Under the pieces are notes generated by a model that was not told the origin of the DNA, searched no databases, and saw only the letters and a list, made by a program, of their open reading frames with translations. The position numbers were made by a program, and so were the translations under genes. DNA of 64,000 nucleotides from VAZQ01 sp963763365 (lineage in GTDB: Bacteria; Pseudomonadota; Alphaproteobacteria; Rhizobiales; Xanthobacteraceae): NCBI GenBank assembly GCA_963763365.1, contig CAVXOE010000016.1:203109-267108 (forward strand). Direction: 5' to 3'. Shown one piece after another: positions 27,536 through 37,610 of the stretch (the first letter of the stretch is position 1; every line of letters starts with the position of its first letter).

Positions 27536-28913
27536 ATGCAAGCCCCGGCCACGCCGCCGACGTCAGAGCGGGCGACGGAACCGCAGTGCGCCGAAGGTGA
27601 GCTTCGTCTCGCTCGGCTGCCCCAAGGCGCTGGTCGATTCGGAGCGCATCATCACGCGGCTGCGCGCGGAGGGCTACGCGCTCGCCCGCGAGCACGCCGG
27701 CGCCGATCTCGTCATCGTCAATACCTGCGGCTTTCTCGACAGCGCGCAGGCGGAATCGCTCGCCGCCATCGGCGCGGCGCTGACCGAGAACGGCAAGGTG
27801 ATCGTCACCGGCTGCATGGGCGCCGAGCCGGAGAAGATCACCGGACGCTATCCGCGACGTGCTCGCGGTCACCGGGCCGCAGCAATACGAGAGCGTGGTC
27901 GAGGCGGTGCATCGCGCGGTCGCCGCCGCCGCACGATCCGTTCGTCGATCTGGTGCCGCCCGAGGGCATCAAGCTGACGCCGCGCCACTACGCCTATCTC
28001 AAGATTTCCGAAGGCTGCAACAACCGCTGCACCTTCTGCATCATTCCGAAGCTGCGCGGCGATCTGGTCTCGCGGCCGGCCGCCGACGTGCTGCGCGAGG
28101 CCGAGCGGCTGGTCGCCGCCGGGGTCAAGGAACTCCTGGTCATCTCGCAGGACACCTCCGCCTACGGCCTCGATCTCAAATATGCGGCGAGCCCCTGGAA
28201 GGGCGCGCGAGGTGCCGGCCAAGCTTCATCGATCTCGCCCGCGCGCTCGGCGACCTCGGCGTCTGGGTGCGGCTGCACTACGTCTACCCCTACCCGCATG
28301 TCGACGAGGTCATCCCGCTGATGGCGGAGGGCAAGGCAAAGGGGCGTGCTGCCCTATCTCGACATCCCGTTCCAGCACGCCAGCCCCGACGTGCTGCGCC
28401 GCATGAAGCGGCCGGCCGCGCAGGAGAAGACGCTCGACGCGCATCGCCCGCTGGCGCGAGATCTGTCCCGACCTGACGCATCCGCTCGACCTTCATCGTC
28501 GGCTTTCCCGGCGAGACCGACGCCGATTTCGAGATGCTGCTCGACTGGCTCGACGAGGCGCAGCTCGATCGCGTCGGCTGCTTCCGCTACGAGCCGGTCG
28601 CGGGCGCCGCCGCCAACGAGCTCGGCGCGCCGGTGCCGGCCGAGGTCAAGGACGAGCGCTGGCACCGCTTCATGCAGCGCCAGCAGGCGATCTCCGCGCG
28701 CCGGCTCAAGCGCAAGGTCGGCACGCGCCAGCAGGTGATCATCGACGAGGTCGGGGCGACGTCGCCAAGGGCCGCAGCAAGGGCGACGCGCCGGAGATCG
28801 ACGGCGCGGTCCATGTCACGAGCCGCCGGCCGCTGCGCGTCGGCGAGATCGCCACCGTGAAGATCGAGCGCGCCGACGCCTACGATCTGCACGGCACCGT
28901 GGTCGGGTTCTAG
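27536..28913 (+). CDS. rimO: Ribosomal protein S12 methylthiotransferase RimO, frameshifted
   Basis: Radical-SAM enzyme that adds a methylthio group to an aspartate of ribosomal protein S12. The N-terminal MTTase cysteines are in VSFVSLGCPKALVDSERI, VIVNTCGFLDSAQ and VIVTGCMGAEPEK; the radical-SAM cluster motif is SEGCNNRCTFCIIPKLRG; a C-terminal TRAM domain ends DLHGTVVGF. The frame changes near 27595, 27855, 27935, 28205, 28340, 28445, 28480 and 28760. Several are restored by deleting one base (for example gccaagcttcatc to gccaagttcatc). The ATG at 27536 is the best start. About 450 residues when joined. Confidence 0.9.
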
Positions 28914-30215
28914 CGCGAACCTTCCGACTCGTCACGACCTTCACCACGGCTGTCCATCAGTTGCGCCAACTCGTCCTCGGCGATCGTGAAGGCCGGCGTC
29001 AGATAGACGATGTTGCCGAACGGCCGGATGAACACGCCTTCCGCGATGAAGCGCGCGCGCAGCGCCTGGAGATCGTCGATGCGGTCGAGCTCGACCACGC
29101 CGATCGCGCCCATCACCCGCACGTCCTTGACGCCGGCAAGTTCGCGGCACGGCGCCAGGCCCGCCGCCAGCAGCGCCGCAATGCCGGCCACCTGCTCCAG
29201 CCGCGGCTCGCGCTCGAACAGGTCGAGCGAGGCATTGGCCGCCGCGCAGGCGAGCGCATTGGCCATGAAGGTCGGCCCGTGCATCAGGGCGTGCATCGGA
29301 TCGTCCGACCAGAAGGCGTCGAACACCTTGCGGCGCGCGACCGTCGCGGCGAGCGGCAGCGTGCCGCCGGTCAGCGCCTTCGACAGCGTGATGATGTCCG
29401 GCGTCGACGCCCGCTGCCTCGCAGGCGAACACGCTGCCGGTGCGGCCGAAGCCGGTGAAGATTTCGTCGAAGATCAGCAGCAGATCGTAGCGGTCCGCCG
29501 CGGCCGCGCAGGCGCTGCAGCACGGCTGGCGTCGTGGAACAGCATGCCGCCCGCGCCCTGCACCAGCGGCTCGACGATGATGCCGGCGAGCTCGTCGGCA
29601 TGCCGCTCGAGCACGCCCGACAAGCGCTGCGATGCTTTCCTCGTCGCGCGGCAGCTCGACCATGATGTGCTCGGGCAGAAGCCCGCGAAACAGCGCGTGC
29701 ATGCCGTCGTCTGGATCGCACACCGCCATCGCGCCGGTGGTGTCGCCGTGATAGCCGCCGCGGAAGGCGACGAACTTGCTGCGCCCGCGCATGCCCGCGG
29801 TTGAGCCAGTACTGCACCGCCATCTTCATGGCGACCTCGACCGCGACCGAGCCGGATTCGGAGAAGAACACGCGGTCGAGATCGCCCGGCAGCAGCGCGG
29901 CGAGCCGCCGCGCCAGCGTCAGCGCCGGCTCGTGCGCCAGCCCGCCGAACATGACATGCGGCATCGCCTGCGAGCTGCCGCTCGACGCGCCGCGCGGATG
30001 TGCGGGTGGTTGTAGCCGTGGCAGGCGGTCCACCACGAGGCGATGCCGTCGATCAGTTCGCGCCCGTCGGCGAGCACGATGCGGCTGCCCTCGGTGCGCA
30101 CGACCGGCAGCGGCGGCCGCGCGGTCTTCATCTGCGCATAGGGCAGCCAGACATGGGCAAGCCCGGCCCGGTACCAGCCGGGCAGGTTCCCCTCGCCTGC
30201 GTTCTTGAGCGACAT
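28910..30215 (-). CDS. bioA: Adenosylmethionine-8-amino-7-oxononanoate aminotransferase, frameshifted
   Basis: PLP enzyme converting KAPA to DAPA in biotin synthesis, with SAM as amino donor. N-terminus LAHVWLPYAQMKTARPPLPV, then GIASWWTACHGYNHPHIR, and the C-terminal ALTGGTLPLAATVARR and DDPMHALMHGPTFMANALAC, ending ERLMDSRGEGRDESEGSR-like. Breaks near 29995, 29800, 29620, 29520 and 29410 divide the reading. ~430 residues in total. It is transcribed away from bioF-bioD across 108 bases, so a shared regulatory region is expected. Its stop is 4 bases from the convergent rimO stop. Confidence 0.87.
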
Positions 30216-30323
30216 CGGCGCTGTCCTTACAACTCGTCCAGTGCCATTTTGCCCCGTATACAGTGTCGGGTCACGCCTGGGCGGCGCAGGGTGATGGGGG
30301 CAGTCTGCGGGATCGGTTGGAGC

Positions 30324-31482
30324 ATGCGTTCACTCGACGAATTCGCGACGCTCAAGCTCGGCGAGCTCGACCGCCGGGCGCTGCGGCGCGTCCTCGTCGA
30401 TACCACCCGCGTGACCGGAATCTGGGTGCTGCGCAACGGCCGCCGGCTGTTGTCGTTCTGCTGCAACGACTATCTCAACCTGACGCATCATCCGGCCGTC
30501 AAGGAGGCGGCGATCCAGGCGATCCGCATCTACGGCGTCGGCGCCGGCGCCTCGCGGCTGGTCACCGGCAATCATCCGCTTTATGGCGAACTCGAAGCGC
30601 GGCTGGCCCATTGGAAAGGCACCGAGGCGGCCTGCGTCTTCGGCTCGGGCTATCTCGCCAATCTCGGCATCATCCCGGCGCTGGTCGGCGGCGAGGACCT
30701 CATCCTGATCGACGAACTGGCGCATGCCTGCCTGTGGGCCGGCGCGCGTCTCGCGCGCGCGACTGTCGTGCCCTACCGGCACTGCGACGTGGACCATGTC
30801 GAAGCCCTTCTGGCGGAACATCGCAGCCGCCATCCGCGGGCACTGATCATGACCGACGGCGTCTTTTCCATGGATGGCGACATCGCGCCGCTGCACGCGC
30901 TCTCGGCGCTTGCGCAGCGCCACGATGCCTGGCTGATGTCCGACGACGCCCATGGCCTCGGCGTGGTCGGCAACGGCCGCGGCTCGAACTTTGCCCATGG
31001 CACAAGCCGACGTGCCGCTGCAGATGGGCACGCTGTCGAAGGCGCTCGGCGGCTATGGCGGCTATCTTTGCGCTTCGGCTCCGGTGATCGACCTGATCCG
31101 CAACCGCGCCCGCAGCCTGATCTATTCGACCGGCCTGCCGCCCGCGACGGTCGCCGCCGCCATCGCGGCGCTCGACGTGATCGAGCACGATCCGGCCTAC
31201 GCGGCGCTGCCGGTCGCCAAGGCGCAAGCATTCGCGCGCGCCGCCAGGCTGCCGGAACCGGAGAGCCCGATCGTGCCGCTGGTGCTCGGCGGAGCGCAGG
31301 CGGCGCTCGACGCCTCCCGGCTGCTGGAGGACCACGGCTTCCTGGTCGCCGCCATCCGGCCGCCGACGGTGCCGGAGGGAACCGCGCGGCTGCGCTTCAC
31401 CTTCACGGCGCAGCATCCCGACGCCGAGATCGAGCGCCTCGCCGAGGTGGTGCGCGAGCGCATCCTGGTGCCCGTCACGTGA
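30324..31482 (+). CDS. bioF: 8-amino-7-oxononanoate synthase, one frameshift
   Basis: PLP-dependent alpha-oxoamine synthase joining L-alanine and pimeloyl thioester to KAPA. Motifs: LSFCCNDYLNLTHHPAVKEA, GAGASRLVTGNHPLYGELE, TDGVFSMDGDIAPLHAL, DDAHGLGVVGNGRG and the PLP-lysine segment GTLSKALGGYGGYL. The frame changes near 31000 (cccatggcacaagcc; one extra g), joining SNFAH to QADVPLQMGTLSK. ATG 30324 has a ggttggagc ribosome site. About 386 residues. The stop overlaps the bioD GTG (gtga), so the two are coupled. Confidence 0.91.
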
Positions 31483-32160
31483 CCGCGATCTTCGTCACCG
31501 CGACCGGCACCGACATCGGCAAGACCTTCGTGACGGCCGGCTTGATCCGCCACTACCGCAAGGCGGGCCGCGCGGTCGAGGCGATCAAGCCGGTCGTCAG
31601 CGGCTTCGATCCGGCGGAGAACTGTCAGGACAGCGACCCCGCCGCGCTGCTCGACGGCGCTCGGGCGCCCGGCCGGCATGGCGGAGATCGAGCGCATCTC
31701 GCCCTGGCGGTTCAAGGCGCCGCTGTCGCCCGACATGGCGGCGAGGCAGGAGGGCCGCGCGATCGTGTTCGGCGAGGTCGTGGAGTTCACCCGCCGCGCC
31801 ATGGCGGGCCGGCGCGGCGTCCTCCTGATCGAAGGCATCGGCGGCGTCATGGTGCCGCTCGACGACCGCCGCACCGTGCTCGACTGGATGTCGCTGCTGC
31901 GCATCCCGATCGTGCTGGTGACCGGCAGCTACGTCGGCACCCTCAGCCACACGCTGACCGCGCTCGAGGTGGTGGCGCGGCGCAATCTCGACATCGCGGC
32001 GGTCGTGGTGAGCGAGAGCGAAAACAGCGCCGCGTCGCTCGCGGACACCGTTGCGACGCTCGCGCAGTTTGCCGGCTCGATCGACATCGTCGGCATTCCG
32101 CGCCTGGCGCCGGGAACGAGCGAGCACCCGGCCTTTGCCGATCTCGCCGGGTTGATCTGA
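31479..32160 (+). CDS. bioD: Dethiobiotin synthetase, one frameshift
   Basis: ATP-dependent ring closure of DAPA to dethiobiotin. The P-loop VTATGTDIGKTFVTAG, substrate-lysine region AIKPVVSGFDP and glycine loop LIEGIGGVMVPLDDRRT are present. The frame changes near 31655: gctcgacggcgctcggg has one extra g; without it the protein reads LLDALGRPAGMAEIERISPW. About 226 residues. GTG 31479 overlaps the bioF stop. bioB is not in the window. Confidence 0.91.
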
Positions 32161-32172
32161 CTTCTCCCCGCT

Positions 32173-32247
32173 CGTCCCCGCGAAAGCGGGGACCCAGCAC
32201 TTGTTGTGACACAGTAAGAACTGGATTCCCGCTTGCGCGGGAATGAC
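32173..32247. repeat. Double-hairpin intergenic repeat, copy 2
   Basis: gtccccgcgaaagcgggg plus ac (32174-32193), a linker acccagcacttgttgtg and acacagtaagaactgg, then ttcccgcttgcgcgggaa (32226-32243). It is the inverted counterpart of the element at 8448-8520: hairpin order and orientation are reversed. It lies between the convergent bioD and cytochrome genes, where it could act as a bidirectional terminator. Confidence 0.85.
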
Positions 32248-32278
32248 CGGAGCGCGGTGCGCGGGTTCGAGCCGGAAC

Positions 32279-32620
32279 TTATTTCAATCCGTCGGCCCAA
32301 CGGGCGAGCGCGGCGCGCTCCGCCTCGGTCATCTCGGTTTCGTTGCCGACCGGCATGTTGCGGTCGAGGACGACCTGCTCGATGACCTTGACGGCCCAGG
32401 CCTTGAGCTCGTCGATCGTCTCCAGCGAGACGTTCTTGGGCGGCGCATCGAAACTCGGATGGGTCGGCGCCTTGGCATGGCACGCCACGCAGTGCTTGCG
32501 CACGATCGTCATCACATCCGCGTCCGATACCTCGGCGGCGAAGCTTGAAAATGGCGCGACGAAAACAGCATGGCCGCAGCGGACGAAGGCTGCGGCCATG
32601 CGGATCGGGCGCGGCATCAA
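32279..32620 (-). CDS. Small exported c-type cytochrome, PuuD C-terminal-domain-like
   Basis: 113-residue protein with an N-terminal signal (AVFVAPFSSFAAE) and one haem-binding CxxCH in VRKHCVACHAKAPTHPSF. A likely axial Met lies in VVLDRNMPVGNETEMTEAER. The pattern of CxxCH, then DAPPK, then a MPxGNxTxMTxxERxxLxxW ending matches the cytochrome c domain fused to membrane urate oxidase PuuD, but the membrane domain is absent. It is convergent with bioD and followed by the quinone reductase gene. It may pass electrons from an unlinked dehydrogenase. Function inferred from the domain only. Confidence 0.75.
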   Translation of the reverse strand: MMPRPIRMAAAFVRCGHAVFVAPFSSFAAEVSDADVMTIVRKHCVACHAKAPTHPSFDAPPKNVSLETIDELKAWAVKVIEQVVLDRNMPVGNETEMTEAERAALARWADGLK

Positions 32621-32637
32621 GTGAGCAAGCCGAGCGA

Positions 32638-33620
32638 TCAGGGCACCAGGATGGTCGAGCCGGTGGTGTTGCGGCCTTCGAGATCGCGGTGCGCCTTCGC
32701 GGCATCCTTGAGCGCGTAGGTCTGGTTGATCGGGATCTTCACCGCGCCGCTCGCGACCACCTCGAACAGCTCGTTCGCGGTCGTCACCAGGTCCTCGCGC
32801 TTGGCGACGTAGTGGTTGAGCGTCGGGCGGGTGGCGAACAGCGAGCCCTTGGTCTGCAGGATGTTGATGTTGAAGGCGTCGATCGGGCCGGAGGCCGAGC
32901 CGAAGCTCACGAACATGCCGAGCGGCTTGAGACAGTCGAGCGAGCCCGGGAACGTCGCCTTGCCGACGCCGTCATACACCACCTCGCACAGCTTGCCGCC
33001 GGTGATCTCCTTGACCTTGGCGACGAAATCCTCGTCGCGATAGAGGATGATGTGGTGCGCGCCGTTCTTCTTGGCGAGTTCGGCCTTGTCCTTGCGAGCC
33101 GACCGTGCCGATCACGTTGGCGCCGAGGTGGTTCGCCCATTGGCGAGGCGATCAGGCCGACGCCGCCGGCCGCGGCATGGATGAGCACGTTGTCGCCCTT
33201 CTGCACCTTGTAGGTCCGCCGCAGCAGGTACTGCGCCGTCATGCCCTTGAGCATCATGCGCGGCGGCCTGCTCGTAGCTGATGGCATCCGGCAGCTTCAC
33301 GGCGCGATCGGCCGGCAGGATGCGCTCCGCCGCATAGGCCGCCGAGCGCCGACGTATAGCCGACGCGGTCGCCGACCTTGAGGTCGGTCACGCCCGGCCC
33401 GACCGCGATCACGTCGCCCGCCGCCTCGTTGCCGGAGACGAACGGCATTCCGACCGGCGACGGATACATGCCCATGCGGAAATAGGTGTCGATGAAGTTG
33501 ACGCCGATGGCGCGGTTCCTGATCTTGACCTGACCCGGGCCCGGGCGCCGGCACTTCGACCTCTTCGAAGGTCAGCACTTCGGGACCGCCCGTCTTGTGG
33601 ACTCGCACCGCTGCGACCAT
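32638..33620 (-). CDS. NADPH:quinone oxidoreductase (zinc-free MDR family), frameshifted
   Basis: Medium-chain reductase of the quinone oxidoreductase type. It opens MVAAVRVHKTGGPEVLTFEE, has PFVSGNEAAGDVIAVGPGVT, the nucleotide-binding NVLIHAAAGGVGL, and the C-terminal GMFVSFGSASGPIDAFNINI and LKDAAKAHRDLEGRNTTGST. No zinc-ligand cysteines are seen at the usual place. The reading jumps frames near 33540, 33345, 33262, 33145 and 33100. ~325 residues. The start at 33620 is preferred over 33659. Single-gene unit; substrate unknown. Confidence 0.85.
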
Positions 33621-33712
33621 GGTGTCACTCCTGATTGTGTCGTTTTGGGGACGTTGCAACGCACGCCATCGACCGGGCGGCGGGCCGCAATGTCTCTCAG
33701 CGGCGCCTTCGC

Positions 33713-34484
33713 GATCAAGCCGTCAGGCGGCCGTGCTGCTCGGCCTGGCCGGCGCGCGCGCGGTTGCGCCGCGCCAGCACGTTGAACGGTCTCGACCGCG
33801 GCGGCGAAGGCCATGGCGAAATAGATGTAGCCGCGCGGAATGTGGAATTCGAAGCCGTCGGCGACCAGCGCCATGCCGATCAGCACCAGGAAGGCGAGCG
33901 CCAGCATCTTGGTGGTGGGATGCTCGGCGATGAAGGCGCCGACCGGATTGGCCGGCGACGATACATCACGATCATCGCGATGACGACGGCGGCGATCATG
34001 ATCGCGATCTCGTCCACCATGCCGATCGCGGTGATGATGGAATCGAGCGAGAAGACCAGGTCGATGACGACGATCTGCGCGACGACCAGCGCGAAGGCGC
34101 TGCGGCGCGCCGGCGGGCTTGGCGCTCCGCCTCGTCGCGCGCCTCGACCTCGTCGTGGATCTCGTGCGTCGCCTTGGCGATCAGGAACAGGCCGCCGCCG
34201 ATCAGGATGATGTCGCGCCAGGAAATCCCCATCCCGAACACGGTGACGACCGGCGCGGTCAGGCCCATCAGCCAGGTCAGCCCGGCCAGCATCACGATGC
34301 GGAAGACGAAGCGCCAGCGACAGCCCGATCAGGCGCGCCCGGCGCGCCTGCGCCGCCGTCGAGCCGCGACGTCAGCACCGAGATGAACACGAGATTGTCG
34401 ATGCCGAGCACGATTTCGAGCACGGTCAGCGTGACCAGCGCGGCCCAGGCGTTCGGATCGGTCAGGAGTGCAGAGGAGGTCCAT
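33713..34484 (-). CDS. TerC-family integral membrane protein, frameshifted
   Basis: Multi-pass membrane protein of the TerC family (metal homeostasis, envelope stress, Mn export in some members). The family motif LEIVLGIDNLVFISVL lies near the N-terminus once one indel near 34465 is allowed, followed by TWLMGLTAPVVTVFGMGISW and LIGGGLFLIAKATHEIHDEV. The C-terminal part has LALAFLVLIGMALVADGFEF and IYFAMAFAAAVETV. Removing one t from accgttcaacg near 33785 gives NVLARRNRARAGQAEQHG and a stop at 33713. ATG 34484 directly follows the Pcs stop. ~255 residues; other breaks near 34330, 34110 and 33960. Confidence 0.83.
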
Positions 34485-35190
34485 TCAGCGCTTCTCGGTC
34501 AGTCCGACACCGACAAGATATAGGGCGATCACGACCAGGCCGCCGCGACCCATGGTCCGGGATCGAGATCGCGAAGCACCGCGATCAGCGCGAGCACCGA
34601 CCACAGCGCCAGCGCCGCGATATTGAGCGCTGCGCAGCCGCGCGACCCGCATCGGATGCAGGAACTTGAACGGCACGAAGGTCACGACCGCGAGCGCGAC
34701 CACGATCGCGGCGGCGAGCCAGGGCGGCAGCTTCAGCACGAACAGGTAGAAGGCCACCGCGTTCCAGAGCGTCGGAAAGCCGCGGAAATAATTGTCGTCG
34801 GTCTTCATCGTCGCGGTCGGCGAAATAGAGCGCGCCGGTGACGACGATGACGATGCCCGGCCGGCACGGCGAGCGGCTCCGGCAGCAGGCCGCCCGCCGC
34901 GATCGCATAGGCCGGCACGAACACGTAGGTGACGAAATCGACCACGAGATCGAGCACGTCGCCCGACCAGCGCGGCAGCAGTTCGGCGACCTTCAAGCGC
35001 CGCGCGATCGTGCCGTCGACGCCGTCGACGATCAGCGCGATGCCGAGGCAAACGAACATCGCCGCCCATTGCGCCGCGCACCGCATAGATCAGCGCGCCG
35101 AAGCGCCAGCGCGCCGCCGAGCGCGGTGAAGATGTGGACCGCGAAGGCGCGGAATGGGTTGACGGCGGCAAGGCGCTGCTCGATTATCCG
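34485..35190 (-). CDS. pcs: Phosphatidylcholine synthase (CDP-alcohol phosphatidyltransferase), frameshifted
   Basis: Condenses CDP-diacylglycerol with choline to make phosphatidylcholine in the inner membrane, a pathway typical of plant- and animal-associated alphaproteobacteria. The CDP-alcohol signature DGVDGTIARRLKVAELLP then SGDVLDLVVDF matches DGx2ARx8Gx3Dx3D. The longer reading includes FRAFAVHIFTALGGALAL, TYVFVPAYAIAAGGLLPEPL, KTDDNYFRGFPTLWNAVAF and KFLHPMRVARLR. Frames change near 35095, 35065, 34860, 34810, 34630 and 34545. The start codon is not resolved; coding begins by about 35190. ~235-245 residues. The stop abuts the TerC ATG. Confidence 0.84.
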
Positions 35191-35334
35191 TCGCGATCTG
35201 GCAGCATATCTTGGCACCACTGCGCGTCGACTCCGCATCCTGCGGAGCCGCCGAAGGCGGCATTCAAGTCTGGCGCGTATGCCCGAGCGCCATGCATCGC
35301 TCGCGACTGCGGTCGCATAGCATAGGACGCGGTG

Positions 35335-36564
35335 ATGGCAATCGTGATGAGACAGACCACCGGCCGCTCGAAGTGGTCGTTGTCGGCGGCGGGCCGGCGG
35401 GCCTGACCGCGGCGATCGCGCTCGCCGGCGCCGGCGTCGAGACCGCGCTGGTCGCGCGGGGCGCCCACGCAGCCCCGACCACCGCACCACCGCGCTGCTC
35501 GCCGGCTCGGTCACGGCGCTCGAGACGCTGGGCGTCTGGCCGCGCTGCCGCGAGCACGCCGCGCCGTTGCGGGTGATGCGGATCGTCGACGATACCGCGC
35601 GGCTGCTGCGGGCGCCCGAGGTGCGTTTCGAGGCGGCGAGATCGGGCTCGAGGCCTTCGGCCACAACATCGAGAACCGCCACCTGCTGGCCGCGCTGGCC
35701 GCGCGCGCGCGGGAACTCCCGGCGCTCACGCAGATCGAGGCGGAGGCCGAGGCCGTCGAGATCGACGACGATCGCGTCACGATCCGGCTGTCGGCAGGGG
35801 CACGCAGTCTCCGCGCGGCTTGCGATCGGCGCCGACGGGCGGCGCTCGCTCTGCCGGCCGCTGCCGGCATCGAGATCGACGCATCGGAGCTATCCGCAGA
35901 TCCGCGCTGACCTGCAATCTCGCCCACACCCGCCCGCACCGACGACACCTCGACCGAATTCCACACCGAAGCCGGCCCGTTCACCCTGGTGCCGCTGCCC
36001 GGGCAGCGGTCGAGCCTGGTGTTCGTGGTCGATCCGGACGAAGCGCCGCGCCTTGCCGCGCTTTCCGACGCGCGACCTGTCGCAAGAGATCGAGCGGCGC
36101 TCGCATTCGATCCTGGGCAAGGTCACGGTCGAGCCGGGCCGCGGCATGTTTCCGCTCGCCGATCGAGACCGCGCGGCGCTTCGGCGCGCGGCGGGTGGCG
36201 CTGGTCGGCGAAGCCGCCCACGTGATCCCGCCGATCGGCGCGCAGGGCCTCAATCTCGGCCTGCGCGACGCCGCCACCGTCGGCGAACTCGTGGTTGCCG
36301 CCCACCGCGATGGCCGCGATGTGGGCGGCGGACGATCTGACCGCCCGCTACGAGCGCATGCGGCGCGCCGACGTCACGAGCCGCACGCTCGCGGTCGATC
36401 TGCTCAACCGCAGCCTGCTGTCGGACTTTCTGCCGCTGCAGGGCGCGCGCGGGCTCGGGCTTTTTCTGCTCGACCGGATCGGCCCGCTGCGCCGCGCCGT
36501 GATGCGCGAAGGCGTCGCGCCGATGGCGTCGCAGCCGCGCCTGATGCGCGGCGAGGCGCTGTAG
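35335..36564 (+). CDS. FAD-dependent monooxygenase of the UbiH/COQ6 family, frameshifted
   Basis: Flavoprotein hydroxylase, probably acting in ubiquinone biosynthesis. FAD motif EVVVVGGGPAGLTAAIALAG, the ATG/DG-type middle LAIGADGRRSLCR, and GD motif GEAAHVIPPIGAQGLNLG followed by LRDAATVGELVVAAHR are present. The end LDRIGPLRRAVMREGVAPMA is typical of UbiH/COQ6. At least eight frame changes (for example near 35480, 35640, 35800, 36065, 36165 and 36315) break the reading. ATG 35335 or 35347 is the probable start, but an indel near 35355 hides it. ~405 residues. Which ring position it hydroxylates cannot be told. Confidence 0.83.
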
Positions 36565-36660
36565 CCCACTCCGCGGCGCTCATTGCCCACAGCTACCGCG
36601 CCCTTCGTGGGGGTGTTATGAATGCCCAACTTCGACGAATCCTGCACTTGGGAGATCGCC

Positions 36661-37432
36661 ATGCGCGCCGTGAAACTCCACGAAGTCCCCTCGCTCCGCC
36701 AGCGGGTCAGCGAGGAGGAATGGCAGGCGCGCGTCGATCTCGCCGCCGCCTATCGGCTGGTGGCGCATTACGGCTGGACGCACCTGATCAACAACCACAT
36801 CTCGGTGCGGGTGCCCGGCACCGAAGACCAGTTCCTGATCAATCCGTATGGCCTCCTTTACGAACAGGTCACCGCGTCGAACCTGGTCAAGATCGACGTC
36901 GAGGGCAACGTGCTCGACGACACGCCCTACGAGGTGAACCGCGCCGGTTTCGTCATTCACAGCGCGATCCACATGGCGCGCAAGGATCTGCACGCGATCC
37001 TGCACACGCACACGGTCGCCGGTCAGGCGGTGTCGGCGCTCGACTGCGGCCTGCTGCATGCTCAACCAGAGCGCCATGCGCTACTACAAGCGCATCGGCT
37101 ATCACGAGTTCGAAGGCGTCGCGAACGATCTCGACGAGCGCGAGCGCATCGTCGCCGACCTTGGCGACCACAAATGCCTGATCATGAAGCATCACGGCCT
37201 GCTGACCGCCGGCGTCAATGTCGGCGAGGCGTTCAATCTGATGTACTATCTGGAGAAGAGCTGCGAGACGCAGATGCAGGTGCTGGCGTCGAACCAGCCC
37301 TACAGCCTGCCGTCCGAGGAATCCTGCGAGAAGTCGGCGCGGATCTTCTGGGGCAACGGCCGCGTGCACGATCGCGACTGGCCGGCGCTGGTGATGCTCG
37401 CCGACAAGATCGACCCGTCGTTCCGGAATTGA
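36661..37432 (+). CDS. Class II aldolase/adducin family protein, one frameshift
   Basis: Zinc-dependent aldolase-fold protein of the fuculose/ribulose-phosphate aldolase family. Zn-ligand regions: ILHTHTVAGQAVSAL (HxH) and LIMKHHGLLTAGVN. Also LINNHISVRVPGTEDQFLIN and a C-terminal MQVLASNQPYSLPSEES. ATG 36661 is chosen because GGGAG lies 8 bases upstream; 36622 is an alternative. The frame changes near 37060, where ctgctgcatgctcaac has one extra c; without it the protein reads CGLLMLNQSAMRYYKRIGY. ~257 residues. It precedes an orphan TctC receptor and a CitE-like lyase on the same strand. Confidence 0.85.
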
Positions 37433-37469
37433 GTCTGTCGAGCTCACCGCTTTGCGCGAGCTGATCGGA

Positions 37470-37582
37470 GCTCCCTCCCCCTTGTGGGGAGGGGTCGGGG
37501 GTGGGGGTCCGGCGCTTGGCGCACAAGTAGCATCCCACTCGCTACCCCCCTCCCCACCCTCCCCCACAAGGGGGGAGGGAGC
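37470..37582. repeat. G/C-rich inverted repeat between aldolase and tctC genes
   Basis: The left arm begins gctccctcccccttgtgggg (37470) and the right arm ends with its complement ccccacaaggggggagggagc-like (37562-37582), with G- and C-tracts between. A large hairpin can form. A related segment (gctccctccccttgcaag...) lies at 9580-9600. Its position 28 bases before the tctC start suggests it separates transcripts. Confidence 0.65.
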
Positions 37583-37610
37583 GGAAAGACCGCCGTCTCG
37601 CCAGAGCAAG

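Noticed and set aside
37470..37582. G-tract region as a G-quadruplex regulatory element
   Set aside because: The tracts are explained by the two arms of an inverted repeat; no independent evidence for a quadruplex.
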